This document shows positions 4,051 to 5,863 of a stretch of 5,863 bases of DNA, one piece after another; the first letter of the stretch is position 1, and each line of letters starts with the position of its first letter. Under the pieces are notes generated by a model. The model ran no database searches. It was not told the DNA's origin and saw only the letters and a list, made by a program, of their open reading frames with translations. The DNA lies in assembly GCA_035534575.1 (NCBI GenBank), contig DATLRT010000002.1, positions 1-5,863 on the forward strand. The letters are read 5' to 3'. The position numbers and the translations under genes are program-made. This stretch comes from JAGWFU01 sp035534575 (GTDB lineage: Archaea; Micrarchaeota; Micrarchaeia; Micrarchaeales; Micrarchaeaceae).

Positions 4051-5862
4051 ATGAGAAGACTGCTACTGCTTACAATCGGACTCACGATTCTGCTATCATC
4101 CGCATACTCGTTCGCAGCCGTTGTGGGCTCATCAGGGATAAATGCCCTGGCCGTTGACACCACCAACAACACCGGCAACCTTACACCGATAAATCTCACC
4201 GTATCCAATGGTACAGGCAACGTGATCATAACCGGCCCTGCTGTGGTGCAGTCAAGCACAACGCAGTCCGCCACGACAGCTGCGCAGTACGCCGCGACAT
4301 ATCTCGGGCTCAACTACTCCAATTACAATTACTCCTATTACATAAACTCGCCTGGCGGCAATGTCTCGGGTCCGAGTGCAGGAGCCGCGATGACCCTGCT
4401 CGCCATATCCGCACTGAGCCACAAGCATCTCAACAGCGGCATGATAATAACAGGCACCATATCACAGGATGGCAGCATAGGGGCGGTTGGCGGAATATAC
4501 GACAAGGTCACCGCCGCAGGTAATGCGGGAGCCTCCTTCGTGCTGGTCCCATCGGCCCCGCAGGGCAGCGCTGAGAACATGCTTTACGCGCTGGTGCAGG
4601 CGAATACCGGGGTGCCGCTCATAGAGGTCGCCAACATATCGCAGGCGTACGCATACGCCTTCGGCAAGAGCCCCAACCTCTCTGGCGTGGTAACTTACAT
4701 GCCGTTCGTCAACTACTATCCCAGCCAGCTGCCTCAGGCAACCACGACATGCTCAAACGGCTGCAACATGAGCACATTCGGCACACTGCTCAACAAGACC
4801 TTCGATCTCGGAAGCGCCGAGATAGCACTCCTTAGTTCGGACAGCAGCTTCGCCCACATATCCTCGCAGCTCGCGATGGTGCTGAACCAGAGCGAGCAGG
4901 TGGGAGGCAAGGGCTATCTGTACGCAGCAGCGAACATTGCGTTCCTGAACTACATAAACAGCTTCTACTTCGCGCACCACGACACCAGCATACCTTCCGC
5001 GCTAGCCACTGCCACGGGTGTGCAGAGCTACTGCAGCTCACTGATGCCACCGCAGCTCACATCGACCAACTACGAGTACGTGATGAGCGGCGAGCTTAGG
5101 CAGTACTGGGCCAACTACACAGTGAACGCATCAATAGAGGCATTCAACTCCACCAGCCTCGAGACCGACGAGGTGCTCGATAACATCTACCTTGCCGGAC
5201 AGGCGAGCGGATGGTGCAACGCGGCAAATATTCTCTACGGGCTCACATCCAACTCAACAGGCACAGCGGTCTCGTTCTCGCAGGGGCTCAAGGCGACCTC
5301 CCTCAGCAGGATAAGCAGGGCTGCATCTTATGGGAACAACCTCTACATAACCACTGCCAGGCAGGCATACGCGCAGGGCAACTACGGCGTGGCGATACTG
5401 GACTCCGACTTTGCCTTCTCCTTCGGCAACGCCACTTACAAGGACAATCTCACTACACAGCAGCTGCTCAACCTCTCATCAGCCACGGCAAGCGGTGCCA
5501 CGTACGGCGCATGGGGCACTCAGTACAACATAGAGTCGCAGTTCTACTCGCAGGAGGCGGAACTCTCATCCGCCAACATTACCCAGGCCCACCAGTACGC
5601 CGCTGAGGCATACTCTACCGCACTGCTTGCGAGCCAGATAAGCAACGACACGATGCTGATACACGGCAGCCTCGTCTCCAACTCAACGGCTCAGGCGGCC
5701 CAGCAGCAGAACCAGCAGCTTGCCAGAATAGCAAGTAATATAAACTCTATCCAACTAATAGTATATGCGATAGCCGCAGCGGTTGTCGTCATAATAGTGC
5801 TTAACCTGATCCTTATCTGGATTGTCCTGTCTAGGCTTCCACATAAGAGGAGCAGAAAGTGA
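4051..5862 (+). CDS. Exported, membrane-anchored Lon-like Ser/Lys protease (S16-type, archaeal COG1750-like)
   Basis: 603 aa. The signal peptide is 1-22 (MRRLLLLTIG start, AYSFA before the likely cut). The S16 Lon-type proteolytic domain is about 45-205. The nucleophile is S109 in GPSAG (107-111) and the general base is K152 in GGIYDK (147-152). Their separation of 43 residues equals that of S679 and K722 in E. coli Lon. TGTISQDGSIGAVGG (134-148) is the conserved strand before the lysine. There is no AAA+ ATPase, so unfolding must come from elsewhere or substrates are already unfolded. Residues 245-560 are helical and rich in Ala, Ser, Asn and Tyr. Segments such as ARQAYAQGNYGVAI (436-449) look TPR-like. 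A membrane helix (567-594) and a basic tail RLPHKRSRK place the enzyme outside, anchored at its C-terminus. Twenty-two N-x-S/T sequons and four Cys (234, 238, 328, 389) fit an extracellular glycoprotein. The stop is one base before the window end, so the gene is complete. Confidence 0.92.
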   Translation: MRRLLLLTIGLTILLSSAYSFAAVVGSSGINALAVDTTNNTGNLTPINLTVSNGTGNVIITGPAVVQSSTTQSATTAAQYAATYLGLNYSNYNYSYYINSPGGNVSGPSAGAAMTLLAISALSHKHLNSGMIITGTISQDGSIGAVGGIYDKVTAAGNAGASFVLVPSAPQGSAENMLYALVQANTGVPLIEVANISQAYAYAFGKSPNLSGVVTYMPFVNYYPSQLPQATTTCSNGCNMSTFGTLLNKTFDLGSAEIALLSSDSSFAHISSQLAMVLNQSEQVGGKGYLYAAANIAFLNYINSFYFAHHDTSIPSALATATGVQSYCSSLMPPQLTSTNYEYVMSGELRQYWANYTVNASIEAFNSTSLETDEVLDNIYLAGQASGWCNAANILYGLTSNSTGTAVSFSQGLKATSLSRISRAASYGNNLYITTARQAYAQGNYGVAILDSDFAFSFGNATYKDNLTTQQLLNLSSATASGATYGAWGTQYNIESQFYSQEAELSSANITQAHQYAAEAYSTALLASQISNDTMLIHGSLVSNSTAQAAQQQNQQLARIASNINSIQLIVYAIAAAVVVIIVLNLILIWIVLSRLPHKRSRK

Positions 5863-5863
5863 A

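Noticed and set aside
1..5863. Search for CRISPR repeats, insertion sequences, attachment sites and phage genes
   Set aside because: No repeated spacers, terminal inverted repeats, transposase or integrase motifs were seen. No duplicated tRNA 3' end was found that would mark integration at the tRNA-Ser.

Overview
The window looks archaeal. It has the 3' part of an SRP (7S) RNA with the SRP19-type helix 6, a class II tRNA-Ser whose CCA end is not encoded, TATA-type promoters placed so that most mRNAs would be leaderless or have very short leaders, heavy use of ATA (Ile) and AGG (Arg) codons, and two protease families typical of archaeal membranes: a presenilin-like GxGD aspartyl protease and a secreted Lon-like Ser/Lys protease. 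The precise lineage cannot be fixed from the sequence. A small-genome archaeon of the Micrarchaeota/DPANN kind is my guess, at low confidence.

Layout, all genes on the + strand. (1) 1 to about 185: SRP RNA, its 5' part cut off by the window edge. (2) 224-309: tRNA-Ser(GCT) with its own TATA box at 193-201. (3) 335-922: an HD-domain 5'-nucleotidase of the HDDC2/YfbR type, starting at GTG 25 bases after the tRNA with no visible promoter of its own. (4) 971-1615: a Gpt-like phosphoribosyltransferase-fold protein whose PRPP loop has lost key residues. (5) 1699-1980: a small winged-helix DNA-binding protein, probably leaderless. (6) 2034-3017: a nine-helix presenilin/SPP-like protease with YD and GxGD catalytic motifs. 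(7) 3055-4008: a membrane protein with four or five helices and a cytosolic tail resembling a degenerate one-motif phospholipase-D-like domain. (8) 4051-5862: an exported, C-terminally anchored Lon-like protease with a Ser109/Lys152 dyad and 22 N-glycosylation sequons.

The window falls into three functional parts: an RNA block (SRP RNA, tRNA), a possible nucleotide-metabolism pair (HD phosphatase, PRT-like protein), and a membrane-proteolysis cluster. In the cluster a GxGD protease cutting within the bilayer and a Ser/Lys protease acting outside the membrane flank an unrecognised membrane protein, with a small DNA-binding protein just upstream. The two protease genes share a nearly identical 13-base element (12 of 13) at the same distance from their starts, which suggests joint regulation. 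The tightest novel hypothesis here is that genes 5-8, or at least 6-8, form a membrane-protein quality-control or regulated-proteolysis module. The PRT-like and winged-helix genes are visibly more AT-rich than the genes around them. All intergenic gaps are under 90 bases except the interval between the SRP RNA end and the tRNA, which is only a promoter.
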